The notes under the pieces were generated by a model that did not search any database, was not told where the DNA came from, and saw nothing but the letters and a program-made list of their open reading frames with translations. The translations under genes and the position numbers were made by a program. A stretch of 17,745 bases of DNA from an uncultured Ruminococcus sp. (lineage in GTDB: Bacteria; Bacillota; Clostridia; Oscillospirales; Ruminococcaceae): positions 1 through 17,745 of the forward strand of contig CAMWRL010000014.1 in NCBI GenBank assembly GCA_947176685.1. The letters run 5' to 3'. Of the stretch, positions 1 through 7,498 are shown piece after piece. Each line of letters opens with the position of its first letter. The stretch's first letter is position 1.

Positions 1-876
1 CCAATATATTATCCCATTGAGATTTTTTATGACCTTATGCCCGACATAAAATCCCATGCTGGTTATATTGACGGAAAATGCAATTATTTTTATCCGCATA
101 TATGTAACTTTGAAATAACATATAATTCCGAAACTGGTACTAAAATTAAACTCATCGGCGAAAGAAACTATATAAATGATAAAAGCGTTTCAGATATAGC
201 CGCTATATCTTCCGACAAAAAGGAAGACGAATTTATAGAAATGGAAACAGATGATATTTTCAATAATGCAGATTATTATACTCTTGCTAAACGTGTTTCG
301 GCAATGCCTTTTATATATTTCGATTACGGCAATGAAAACAAAAAAGATAAATCTGTTTTCTGTATACAAAACAGATATGCTTGGGACAACGCCGACGGAG
401 CAATAACCGTTACCGGAAACGCCGAAAAAACAAATACTTTCTGTGGCGGAAGCAATATCAGCGGTGACCTTACAGAAAAGACTTGTGATATAGTTTTTTA
501 TACGCTTATCGAACCCACCGGCGACGGTCTGGCAGAAGTATATTATGACGCTAATTATAATAATCCATGTGATGTATTTATTCCGCCTGTATCAATGATA
601 CTTACCATAGAAAACGGACAGTTTATTCCCGATATTATGACAATCGGAGATGACTTTATGTCAGGCGATATGAATTTTGACTATGAAATAAACATTGCTG
701 ATGCTGTTCTTTTGCAGAAGTATATATTAGGTACAACTAAATTTACTTCAACACAATATGCCTGTGCTGATATGAATTTTGACGGAAATGTTGATATATT
801 TGATATGGTTCTTGTCAGACAGGAAATTTTCGACTCTAAAAGGATTATCGTTGAACCTTTAGACACCATAAAATGA
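1..876 (+). CDS. Secreted dockerin protein, unknown module (copy 1, 5'-truncated)
   Basis: The reading frame is open from base 1, so this is the 3' part of a gene whose start and signal peptide lie outside the window; the ATG at 37 is internal. It aligns along its length with the next two genes, sharing a YFYP..NFEITY block, GER.Y.N, DKSVFC, SGNA/TGNA and a TIEPT/LIEPT.DG block. A C-terminal dockerin begins at the GDMNFD motif (base 664), with calcium-loop residues DMNFD and, in the second repeat, DMNFDGNVDIFD. The protein ends in a VEPLDTIK tail that matches the tails of the other copies. The dockerin implies export and attachment to a cohesin on a scaffoldin. The upstream module is not one I recognise and shows no glycoside hydrolase signature, so no catalytic role is claimed. 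The stop codon lies inside the ribosome-site region of the next gene, so the three genes are probably one transcript. Confidence 0.85.
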   Translation, partial: PIYYPIEIFYDLMPDIKSHAGYIDGKCNYFYPHICNFEITYNSETGTKIKLIGERNYINDKSVSDIAAISSDKKEDEFIEMETDDIFNNADYYTLAKRVSAMPFIYFDYGNENKKDKSVFCIQNRYAWDNADGAITVTGNAEKTNTFCGGSNISGDLTEKTCDIVFYTLIEPTGDGLAEVYYDANYNNPCDVFIPPVSMILTIENGQFIPDIMTIGDDFMSGDMNFDYEINIADAVLLQKYILGTTKFTSTQYACADMNFDGNVDIFDMVLVRQEIFDSKRIIVEPLDTIK

Positions 877-899
877 AAGGAGTTAAATTTATGAAAAAA
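868..899 (+). promoter_or_regulatory. Stop/ribosome-site/start junction between copies 1 and 2
   Basis: The upstream TGA (874-876) runs directly into AAAGGAG (876-882), which lies 8 nt before the ATG at 891. An alternative in-frame ATG at 873 overlaps the stop as ATGA but has no ribosome site of its own. The ATG at 891 opens a standard signal peptide, so I take it as the start. The arrangement fits translational coupling. The same 32 bases recur at 2052-2083 with one difference. Confidence 0.75.
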
Positions 900-2060
900 A
901 TATTATCCGCTTTACTGTCAATGACGGTTGCCTTTGGTGCAGTGCCGGTTGTTTCAAACGCCGAAGATACCCAATATTCAGAACAGATTCCGCCGTCAGT
1001 TCAGCCCTATACCGTTGACGGAGACACTGTTGTTTTTGAGGGCGGCAAAGATTATGATTTCATAGTAAGCAGCTATTCAAAATTCACTTCCGAAAGAAAG
1101 GACAAATCATTTACATTCACACCGTCCTATAACAGCACTTCTTTTCTGATTTCAAGGGTCTATATCGCCGAAGAAATTATAAATTATTCTTTTGAATATA
1201 ATGTACCTCTTGAAGCCCCATATAATCCGGAAGACACTACAACTGTTACCACTGCTGAATCCCACTGTCATTATTTTTATCCTGTGATTCAGAATTTTGC
1301 AGTAACATATAATATAAATATCGGTACACAGGTTGAATATATAGGCGAAAGGTCTTACAGAAACGAAACAAATATTAAAAAAATCACGTCCGGCAGTATG
1401 GGAGTGTGTTTCGACTATTTCGAGGATTACGACACGGACAAAATCTGCAACAGCGGTGATTACTATAGTTTAGCGTCACATATAGCTGATAATAATATGT
1501 TCTTTACATTCTTTGATTACGGCTATGAATACACTAAAAAAGACAAATCAGTTTTCTGTCTGAAAACTCCATACAGTATAGATGATGTGGAAAATTCATA
1601 TATAGATGTTTCGGGAAATGCCATAATAGCAGACACTTTCCTCAGCGAAACCTATACTGACGGCAATCTTATTATCAGTGCTGATGATATGTTTTCATAT
1701 ACTACTATCGAACCCACAACCGACGGTTTTGTTGAAATATACTGTCCGGATATTATGCTTATGTCTTCAATAATACTTAACGTTGCCAATGGCAAGTTTA
1801 TACCGAGTTACTCAACAATCGGCTGTGTACTTCCAGATTACGGCGACCTCAATATGGACAATTATATAAATATCGCCGATGCCGTTATATTCCAGAAGTA
1901 TCTTTTCGGTCAGACAAAGCTTACAAATATACAGTCAAGCTGTGCTGACCTTAACTTTGACGGAATTATTGATATATTCGATATGGTGCTTATCAGACAA
2001 AAGATTATTGAAGACAATCATATCGGACTGATTCCCGAACCTTACGATACTATAAAATGA
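891..2060 (+). CDS. Secreted dockerin protein, unknown module (copy 2)
   Basis: A 389-aa protein starting at the ATG at 891 behind AAAGGAG. Residues 1 to about 25 form a signal peptide (MKK, a hydrophobic stretch, SNA-ED). A module of about 290 residues follows. It is rich in Tyr, Phe, Thr and acidic residues, looks beta-rich, and contains HCHYFYP, GERSY, DKSVFC and VSGNA motifs shared with copies 1 and 3. I do not recognise this module. A dockerin starts near residue 318 (GDLNMDNYINIADAV), with second loop DLNFDGIIDIFD followed by MVLIRQKII, and the protein ends in GLIPEPYDTIK. By family knowledge, the dockerin would bind a scaffoldin cohesin outside the cell. The gene sits between two paralogs in the same orientation with 14-nt gaps, indicating tandem duplication and co-expression. 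Function of the main module is unknown; carbohydrate binding, protease inhibition or structural roles are all possible. Confidence 0.88.
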   Translation: MKKILSALLSMTVAFGAVPVVSNAEDTQYSEQIPPSVQPYTVDGDTVVFEGGKDYDFIVSSYSKFTSERKDKSFTFTPSYNSTSFLISRVYIAEEIINYSFEYNVPLEAPYNPEDTTTVTTAESHCHYFYPVIQNFAVTYNINIGTQVEYIGERSYRNETNIKKITSGSMGVCFDYFEDYDTDKICNSGDYYSLASHIADNNMFFTFFDYGYEYTKKDKSVFCLKTPYSIDDVENSYIDVSGNAIIADTFLSETYTDGNLIISADDMFSYTTIEPTTDGFVEIYCPDIMLMSSIILNVANGKFIPSYSTIGCVLPDYGDLNMDNYINIADAVIFQKYLFGQTKLTNIQSSCADLNFDGIIDIFDMVLIRQKIIEDNHIGLIPEPYDTIK

Positions 2061-2083
2061 AAGGAGATAAATTTATGAAAAAA
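2052..2083 (+). promoter_or_regulatory. Stop/ribosome-site/start junction between copies 2 and 3
   Basis: Same layout as at 868-899: TGA at 2058-2060, AAAGGAG at 2060-2066, ATG at 2075. It is identical to the first junction except at 2067 (A here, T at 883). An alternative ATG at 2057 overlaps the upstream stop. Confidence 0.75.
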
Positions 2084-3271
2084 TTTTTATCAGCTTTAAT
2101 GTCAATGACAGTTGCTTTTGGTGCAATGCCTGTCATTTCAAATGCAGGAGGACATACACTGCCATATGAAAAGCCTGATACACTACCCTGTCGTGTATCA
2201 GATTCAGGCGATACGGTAATTTTTGACGGCGACAAGAGTTATGACTATATAATAAGTACAAACTCAAAGTTTACAACCGAAAGAAACAACGACTCAATTA
2301 AATTCACACCGGAGCAGGACGGAAAGTTCATTGTTTCAAGGGTATGGCTTGAGGAAAGTATTATAGATTATTCATTCAGTAGTGAATATGACCCCGAAAC
2401 AGGTGAGACAATTTACATTAATGACCCTATCGAAACACACTGTCATTATTTCTATCCGCATATACAGAACTTTGAAATAACATATTATTCAGATACAGGT
2501 ACTAAAATTGAGTTTTTAGGCGAAAGAACTTATTACAATGAACGTACTGTCGAAGAAATAAAAACACAACCTTCAGTGGTTTGTTATGACTATATGGAAA
2601 TGGAAACATCAGATATTTTAGACCATTCAAGCTATTATGCTTTTGCGTCATGCCACCTGCTCGGCAATGATAATGGTGCATTTTTCACGTATTATGACTA
2701 TGGCTGGAACGACGAAAAAGACAAGTCAATTTTCTGTATTGACACCGGATATTACGAAAATGAAAATGGTTATATACCTGTAAGCGTTTCCGGCAATGCT
2801 GAAATAACTAAAACACTTTATGGCGGAAGCTATATGGACGGCAATTTAGAAATTGCTACTTGTGATATGGTTCCCTATGTACTTATCGAACCCACCGCCG
2901 ACGGTTTTGCGGAAATTTATTCATTTATTATCAGCCCGATGTCTTCAACTATATTTACCATTGAAAACGGAATGTTTACTGATAGATGTTCATTTGGTTG
3001 TGAGCTGCCCGAAGCCGGAGATCTGAATATTGATGGATATACAAGTATCGCCGACGCTGTTGTATTTCAGAAATATTTGTTTGGACAAATTAATCTTACA
3101 AGTATACAAGCTGAATGTGCAGACCTGAACTATGATGGAAGTGTTGATATATTTGATATGGTTCTTATCAGACAGAAAATTATTGAAGATAATCATCTGG
3201 GTTTAATTCCTGAACCTATTGACACTATCCAATATTCAGGAGAGGAATGCGGAAAAAATCCAAACGCCTGA
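2075..3271 (+). CDS. Secreted dockerin protein, unknown module (copy 3)
   Basis: A 398-aa protein, third of the tandem set. The start at 2075 follows AAAGGAG and opens a signal peptide (MKKFLSALMSM..., ending near SNAGG). The middle module shares the HCHYFYPHIQNFEITY block, GERTYYNE, DKSIFC, VSGNA and LIEPTADG blocks with copies 1 and 2. The dockerin starts near residue 315 with GDLNIDGYTSIADAV, and its second loop is DLNYDGSVDIFD. Unlike the other copies it carries about 11 extra residues after PEPIDTIQ, ending in CGKNPNA. It is probably exported and docked on a scaffoldin; the role of the main module is unknown. I see no hairpin terminator between its stop and the rib promoter only 15 nt downstream, so read-through into the FMN riboswitch leader is possible. 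Confidence 0.88.
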   Translation: MKKFLSALMSMTVAFGAMPVISNAGGHTLPYEKPDTLPCRVSDSGDTVIFDGDKSYDYIISTNSKFTTERNNDSIKFTPEQDGKFIVSRVWLEESIIDYSFSSEYDPETGETIYINDPIETHCHYFYPHIQNFEITYYSDTGTKIEFLGERTYYNERTVEEIKTQPSVVCYDYMEMETSDILDHSSYYAFASCHLLGNDNGAFFTYYDYGWNDEKDKSIFCIDTGYYENENGYIPVSVSGNAEITKTLYGGSYMDGNLEIATCDMVPYVLIEPTADGFAEIYSFIISPMSSTIFTIENGMFTDRCSFGCELPEAGDLNIDGYTSIADAVVFQKYLFGQINLTSIQAECADLNYDGSVDIFDMVLIRQKIIEDNHLGLIPEPIDTIQYSGEECGKNPNA

Positions 3272-3285
3272 TTACAAAAAAACTA

Positions 3286-3314
3286 TTGACAAGTAAAAAA
3301 CAATGTGATATAAT
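3286..3314 (+). promoter_or_regulatory. Promoter of the riboflavin operon
   Basis: The -35 box is TTGACA (3286-3291) and the -10 box TATAAT (3309-3314), both consensus, with an exact 17-nt spacer. TGA precedes the -10, giving an extended -10 motif. The predicted start of transcription, around 3320-3321, coincides with the first base of the riboswitch P1 stem. Confidence 0.9.
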
Positions 3315-3320
3315 GAATTT

Positions 3321-3428
3321 ATCTTCAGGGCAGGGCGGAAGTCCCTACCGGCAGTTAAAGTCTGCGAGCCTATGGGCTGATTCGGTGAAACTCCGAAACC
3401 GACGGTTACAGTCCGGATAAGAGAAGAT
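3321..3428 (+). promoter_or_regulatory. FMN riboswitch (RFN element)
   Basis: The conserved RFN segments appear in order: AGGGCAGGGCGGAAGTCCC, ACCGGCAGT, CTGCGAGCC, GATTCGGTGAAACTCCGAA, CCGACGGT and AGTCCGGAT. The closing P1 stem is ATCTTC (3321-3326) with GAAGAT (3423-3428). In this family, binding of flavin mononucleotide switches downstream riboflavin genes off. Here it sits directly before ribD and is followed by a terminator hairpin, so control by transcription attenuation is the likely mode. Confidence 0.97.
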
Positions 3429-3445
3429 ATTTTTACGTTATATCT

Positions 3446-3481
3446 ATGCCCCGAAATATATGCTTTTCGGGGTATTTTTTT
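3446..3481 (+). terminator. Riboswitch-controlled intrinsic terminator
   Basis: An 11-bp stem pairs 3446-3456 with 3465-3475 (core CCCCGAAA/TTTCGGGG, one G-T pair) around an 8-nt loop, followed by seven T (3475-3481). The ribD ribosome site GGAGG (3482-3486) begins at the next base. It is the expected off-state hairpin of the FMN riboswitch. The TTCGG segment inside the aptamer (3381-3385) could pair with CCGAA of this stem in the on-state; that is inference. Confidence 0.9.
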
Positions 3482-3491
3482 GGAGGTTTCT

Positions 3492-4577
3492 ATGAACCAC
3501 GAAGATTATATGCAGACCGCACTTGACCTTGCGGAAAAAGGTATGGGCTATACTTCCCCCAACCCTATGGTAGGCGCAGTCATCGTTAAGAACGGCGAGA
3601 TTATCGGCAAAGGTTATCACCGTAAATATGGCGAACTCCACGCCGAAAGAAATGCTTTTGCAGACTGTCACGAAGACTGCTCGGGTGCTGACCTTTATGT
3701 TACTCTCGAACCCTGCTGTCATCACGGTAAAACTCCACCGTGTACCGACATTATTATCCAGAAAAATATTAAACGTGTTTTTATAGGTTCGTCAGACCCT
3801 AACCCCAAAGTTGCCGGAAAAGGCGTATCAATACTCAGAGAACACGGAATTGAAGTCATTGAGGGCGTTCTAAAAGACAAGTGCGACCGCCTTAATGAGA
3901 TATTCTTCCACTACATCACTACCAAAAAACCTTTCGTTACTATGAAGTACGCTATGACTATGGATGGCAAAATAGCTTGCCGGACGGGTAAATCAAAATG
4001 GATTACCGCTGAAACCGCACGGCAGTACGTTCAGTATGAACGTCTGAGACATTCGGCTATAATGGTAGGCGTAGGAACGGTTATAGCTGACAATCCTCTG
4101 CTGACCTGCCGTCTGGAAAACGGTCGCAATCCTGTGCGTATAATATGCGACACCAATTTAAGAACTCCGCTTGATTCGGAGATAGTGAAAACTGCAAGGG
4201 ATATTCCGACTATTATAGCTGTCTGCTCGGACGATACGGAAAAAATCAGTCAGTATGAAAATTATGGCTGTCGTGTAATGACGGTCAGAGAATCCGGAGG
4301 ACATACAGATTTGAATGACCTTATGGATAAACTCGGTGCGGACGGTATTGACAGTATTCTGATTGAGGGCGGCGGCGAACTTAATTATTCCGCACTCCGG
4401 TCGGGTATAGTCAATAAAGTTCAGGCTTACATTGCCCCGAAAGTCTTCGGCGGTCGTGACGCTAAAACAGCAGTCTGTGGACTGGGCGTTGAATGTCCCG
4501 ATGAAGCATTTGTGCTGGAACATACCGCTATAAGACGTATCGGTGACGACTTCCTTATAGAAAGCTGGGTGAAATGA
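3492..4577 (+). CDS. ribD: Bifunctional pyrimidine deaminase/reductase RibD
   Basis: A 361-aa protein that carries out the second and third steps of the GTP branch of riboflavin synthesis: deamination of the diaminopyrimidine product of GTP cyclohydrolase II, then NADPH-dependent reduction of the ribosyl side chain. The N-terminal deaminase domain (about 1-145) has the zinc and catalytic motifs HAE (H50, E52) and PCCHHGKTPPC (C75, C84). The reductase domain starts near MKYAMTMDGKIA and contains the SILIEGGGELN segment. Length is normal for the family. The ATG at 3492 lies 5 nt after GGAGG; a TTG four codons upstream falls in the terminator T-run and is rejected. It is the first gene after the FMN riboswitch and overlaps ribE. 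Confidence 0.97.
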   Translation: MNHEDYMQTALDLAEKGMGYTSPNPMVGAVIVKNGEIIGKGYHRKYGELHAERNAFADCHEDCSGADLYVTLEPCCHHGKTPPCTDIIIQKNIKRVFIGSSDPNPKVAGKGVSILREHGIEVIEGVLKDKCDRLNEIFFHYITTKKPFVTMKYAMTMDGKIACRTGKSKWITAETARQYVQYERLRHSAIMVGVGTVIADNPLLTCRLENGRNPVRIICDTNLRTPLDSEIVKTARDIPTIIAVCSDDTEKISQYENYGCRVMTVRESGGHTDLNDLMDKLGADGIDSILIEGGGELNYSALRSGIVNKVQAYIAPKVFGGRDAKTAVCGLGVECPDEAFVLEHTAIRRIGDDFLIESWVK

Positions 4578-5218
4578 TGTTCACCGGAATAATCGAAGAA
4601 GTAGGAACGGTTGAGGAAATACGCCATAACGGAAACAGTTCGTTTATAAAGATACGGGCTGAAAAAATCTTTTCCGATATGCATACCGGAGACAGTATCG
4701 CAGTCAACGGCGTATGTCTTACGGTAACGGAATACAGCGGCAATGTGTTCCGTGCAGACGTTATGAACGAAACTTTAAAGCGTTCGTCACTGGGCATTCT
4801 TAAAACAGGCAGTCCGGTAAATCTTGAACGTGCTATGTCTGCCGGAGGACGTTTCGGCGGTCATATAGTTTCCGGACATATTGACGGTACAGGCGTTATC
4901 TCCGGTATCAGAAATGACGGCATAGCTGTATGGTATACTGTTTCCGCAAGTCCGGACATAATGCATTATATCATTGAAAAAGGTTCAATAGCAATTGACG
5001 GCATAAGCCTTACTGTAGCCGGAGTAACGGACAATAATTTCAGTGTATCAGTAATTCCGCACACCGCTGAAAAGACTGTACTTTCATATAAAAAGACCGG
5101 AGATATAGTCAATCTCGAAAACGATATAGTCGGAAAGTATATCGAAAAATTCACCCGTCCGGAAAACAGCAAAAGCAGTATTTCAATGGACTTTCTTTCA
5201 GAAAACGGATTTATATAA
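4577..5218 (+). CDS. ribE: Riboflavin synthase alpha chain
   Basis: A 213-aa protein that dismutates two 6,7-dimethyl-8-ribityllumazine molecules to riboflavin and the pyrimidine substrate of lumazine synthase. It shows the canonical N-terminus MFTGIIEEVGTV and two tandem lumazine-binding repeats: the first holds GDSIAVNGVCLTV, the second starts at MSAGGRFGGHIVSGHIDGTG and holds GSIAIDGISLTV. Two ATGs are adjacent (4574 and 4577). I chose 4577 because it gives the family-typical MFTGI start, overlapping the ribD stop by one base; 4574 would add one Met. The overlap suggests translational coupling with ribD. The gene is named ribE in Bacillus-style and many other schemes and ribC in E. coli. 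Confidence 0.96.
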   Translation: MFTGIIEEVGTVEEIRHNGNSSFIKIRAEKIFSDMHTGDSIAVNGVCLTVTEYSGNVFRADVMNETLKRSSLGILKTGSPVNLERAMSAGGRFGGHIVSGHIDGTGVISGIRNDGIAVWYTVSASPDIMHYIIEKGSIAIDGISLTVAGVTDNNFSVSVIPHTAEKTVLSYKKTGDIVNLENDIVGKYIEKFTRPENSKSSISMDFLSENGFI

Positions 5219-5233
5219 TACGGAGGTTTTTAA

Positions 5234-5734
5234 ATGGACATTGACGAAATCGTAAGATATATCCGTGTCGGGTCGGGATATGTTGAAGTTTCAAGGGACT
5301 ATCTCCCAGAATACAAGGGACTTTGCAGGCGTACTTTCATTCGTGAAAACGAAATTCAGATTGACTTCTGCACTGCCTATGACATCGAACTCAACGAGGG
5401 CGAATCTACTTTTTATTTCGGTTATGATACTTTTGAAGATGTCATAAAAGCGGCTGAAAGTTTCCTGAAAAGTCCCGTTTCTGAATGGACTAATTACAAC
5501 CGTACCTGGAATGAGTGGTATTTTCCTGAACCTGATAAAAACGCCTATATAAAATTAATGAAAGACTTGCAAGAACGCAGGCTGATTTTTCCGGAAAACT
5601 TCAACTATATTCGTATTTGTGATATTTATGAAACAGGAGTATTTATTGGAAAAATAAGTCCTGATAACTTTGATGTTGACAGAGATATTATAGAATATAT
5701 ATGTTCACTTGACAGAGATTTTAAAAAATATTAA
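5234..5734 (+). CDS. Uncharacterised 166-aa protein within the rib operon
   Basis: A good ribosome site, GGAGG (5222-5226), lies 7 nt before the ATG, and codon use resembles the neighbours, so this is very likely a real gene. The product is acidic and soluble-looking, with no signal peptide or membrane segment. It has many aromatic residues (WTNYNRTWNEWYF near the middle) and alternating short strands and helices. I do not recognise a family. It is absent from textbook rib operons, and no known step of flavin synthesis needs it. The compact, aromatic, acidic character is reminiscent of small immunity-type proteins, but there is no toxin nearby, so this is not claimed. It is followed by AAAGGAGG and ribBA at 12 nt, so it is co-transcribed under the FMN riboswitch. 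Confidence 0.8.
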   Translation: MDIDEIVRYIRVGSGYVEVSRDYLPEYKGLCRRTFIRENEIQIDFCTAYDIELNEGESTFYFGYDTFEDVIKAAESFLKSPVSEWTNYNRTWNEWYFPEPDKNAYIKLMKDLQERRLIFPENFNYIRICDIYETGVFIGKISPDNFDVDRDIIEYICSLDRDFKKY

Positions 5735-5746
5735 AGGAGGATTTCA

Positions 5747-6946
5747 ATGTTTGAATACAATACCGTAGATGAAGCTGTACAGGCTCTCCGCAACGGCGAG
5801 ATTATTCTTGTCACTGATGACGAAAACAGGGAAAATGAAGCCGATATGATTTGTGCGGCTGAGTTCGCAACTACCGAAAACGTCAACTTTATGGCTACTC
5901 ACGCCAAAGGACTTATCTGTATGCCTATGAGCAGGGAGCTTTGCCGGAAACTATCTCTTTCGCAGATGGTAAACGAAAATACCGACAACCATTGTACGGC
6001 TTTCACAGTCTCCATAGACCACGTTGATACTACTACCGGAATTTCCGCAGAAGAAAGAGGTCTGACCGCACGTATGGCAGTTTCCGATAACGCCAAGCCA
6101 GAAGATTTCCGCCGTCCGGGGCATATGTTTCCCCTTACCGCCAAAGACAACGGCGTTTTGGAAAGGGACGGTCATACCGAAGCTACAGTTGACCTTATGA
6201 GAATCGCAGGACTTAAAGAATGCGGTCTCTGCTGTGAGGTTATGAAAGCTGACGGCACTATGATGCGTGCCGGAGAGGTTCAGGAAAAAGCCAAGGAATG
6301 GGGATTCAAATTCATAACCATTCAGGCTATAAAGGACTACAGGAAATGCAATGATATACTTGTCGAACGTGTTGCCGATACAAAACTTCCCACAAAATAT
6401 GGTATATTCCGTGCCATAGGCTTTATAAACAGGCTGAACGGTGAACATCACGTTGCACTTGTAAAAGGTGAAATTGGTGACGGTCAGGACGTTTTGTGCC
6501 GTGTACACTCCGAATGCCTTACCGGTGACGCTTTCGGCTCTCTCAGATGCGACTGCGGTCAACAGTTTGCGTCCGCAATGACCCAGATTGAAAAAGAGGG
6601 TCGGGGTATACTTCTTTATATGCGTCAGGAGGGTCGTGGAATAGGTCTTATAAATAAACTCCGTGCTTATGAGTTGCAGGAAAAGGGTATGGATACTCTT
6701 GAAGCAAATCTTGCTTTAGGCTTTCCGGGCGATATGAGGGAGTATTATATCGGTGCGCAGATTCTCAGGGAACTTGGCTGTAAAACACTCCGTCTTTTGA
6801 CCAATAACCCCGATAAAGTCTATGGATTAAGCGGTTTCGGACTTGAAATAAAGGAGCGTGTACCGATTCAGATGCAGGCTACTGACTATGATTTATTCTA
6901 CCTCAGAACCAAAAAGGATAGAATGGGTCATATCCTTGACTACTGA
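5747..6946 (+). CDS. ribBA: Bifunctional DHBP synthase / GTP cyclohydrolase II
   Basis: A 399-aa fusion that supplies both precursors of riboflavin. The N-terminal half (about 1-200) is 3,4-dihydroxy-2-butanone-4-phosphate synthase, acting on ribulose-5-phosphate: DDENRENEADM (24-34), THAKGLICMPM, RPGHMFPL and DGHTEATVDL are visible. The C-terminal half (about 205-399) is GTP cyclohydrolase II: its zinc site is C257, C268 and C270 in VHSECLTGDAFGSLRCDCG, followed by RQEGRGIGLINKLRAY and LLTNNPDK. Both sets of key residues are intact, so both activities are expected. Length is normal for RibBA of Firmicutes. The start at 5747 is fixed by AAAGGAGG (5733-5740), which overlaps the upstream stop codon. 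Confidence 0.97.
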   Translation: MFEYNTVDEAVQALRNGEIILVTDDENRENEADMICAAEFATTENVNFMATHAKGLICMPMSRELCRKLSLSQMVNENTDNHCTAFTVSIDHVDTTTGISAEERGLTARMAVSDNAKPEDFRRPGHMFPLTAKDNGVLERDGHTEATVDLMRIAGLKECGLCCEVMKADGTMMRAGEVQEKAKEWGFKFITIQAIKDYRKCNDILVERVADTKLPTKYGIFRAIGFINRLNGEHHVALVKGEIGDGQDVLCRVHSECLTGDAFGSLRCDCGQQFASAMTQIEKEGRGILLYMRQEGRGIGLINKLRAYELQEKGMDTLEANLALGFPGDMREYYIGAQILRELGCKTLRLLTNNPDKVYGLSGFGLEIKERVPIQMQATDYDLFYLRTKKDRMGHILDY

Positions 6947-6965
6947 GAAAGGATAATATTATGGG

Positions 6966-7478
6966 GTGGTTTTTGAAGTTATCAGCATAATAATGCTGGT
7001 TCTGACTGTTGGCTTATTCATATGGCATATTACAAGAATTATTATAAAGTCCCGATATATTAAAAATACCGGAAACACAATCAGGCTGAAAAATAAAACA
7101 TTCAATGCAAACTATATATGGATTCTTCTTGTACCGTTGAATCTGCTGAATATTCATTCGCAGATAGAAAAATCTTCCGCACAAGGCAATCCGTCAAGGG
7201 AAAGATGCTATGTATATCTGGGAATATGCTATATTATACTATTGATTTTATTTGTTATAATCTATGTTTCCGGAAGATATTCATATATCTCTGAAAACTG
7301 TTTCATAAGCATTGATTTCAATAAAATCAGCCTTGACAACAGTGAATTGACATACAGAACAGACGGCGATATTCTTGAACTATACTATAAGAAAAAAACA
7401 GTGCCTTTCAAGTATCGTATAGTCGGGAATAAATATGAACTTGCTGAAATGCTTGACAGAAACTATCAGCAACACTAA
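6966..7478 (+). CDS. Small membrane protein of unknown function in the rib operon
   Basis: A 170-aa product with hydrophobic segments near residues 4-24 and 84-106, and a weaker one near 49-62 (YIWILLVPLNLLNI), followed by a soluble C-terminal tail of about 60 residues with alternating strands (ISIDFNKISLDNSELTYRTDG). I do not recognise a family; the layout, a membrane hairpin with a small beta domain, is common among uncharacterised Firmicutes proteins. It has no resemblance that I can see to riboflavin transporters such as RibU, which have more membrane spans. The start is uncertain: GTG at 6966 is the most upstream in-frame start, ATG at 6993 is an alternative, and a better-placed ATG at 6961 is in another frame. 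It lies 20 nt after ribBA and 20 nt before ribH. Confidence 0.7.
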   Translation: MVFEVISIIMLVLTVGLFIWHITRIIIKSRYIKNTGNTIRLKNKTFNANYIWILLVPLNLLNIHSQIEKSSAQGNPSRERCYVYLGICYIILLILFVIIYVSGRYSYISENCFISIDFNKISLDNSELTYRTDGDILELYYKKKTVPFKYRIVGNKYELAEMLDRNYQQH

Positions 7479-7498
7479 ACTATAAGGAGAAAAATATC

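Noticed and set aside
5234..5734. Immunity protein of a toxin system
   Set aside because: The composition is suggestive only; no toxin gene is adjacent, and the gene is embedded in a metabolic operon.
5951..6562. 203-codon open frame on the - strand inside ribBA
   Set aside because: It lies fully antisense to a clearly conserved bifunctional enzyme, has no ribosome site and its product has no recognisable motif.
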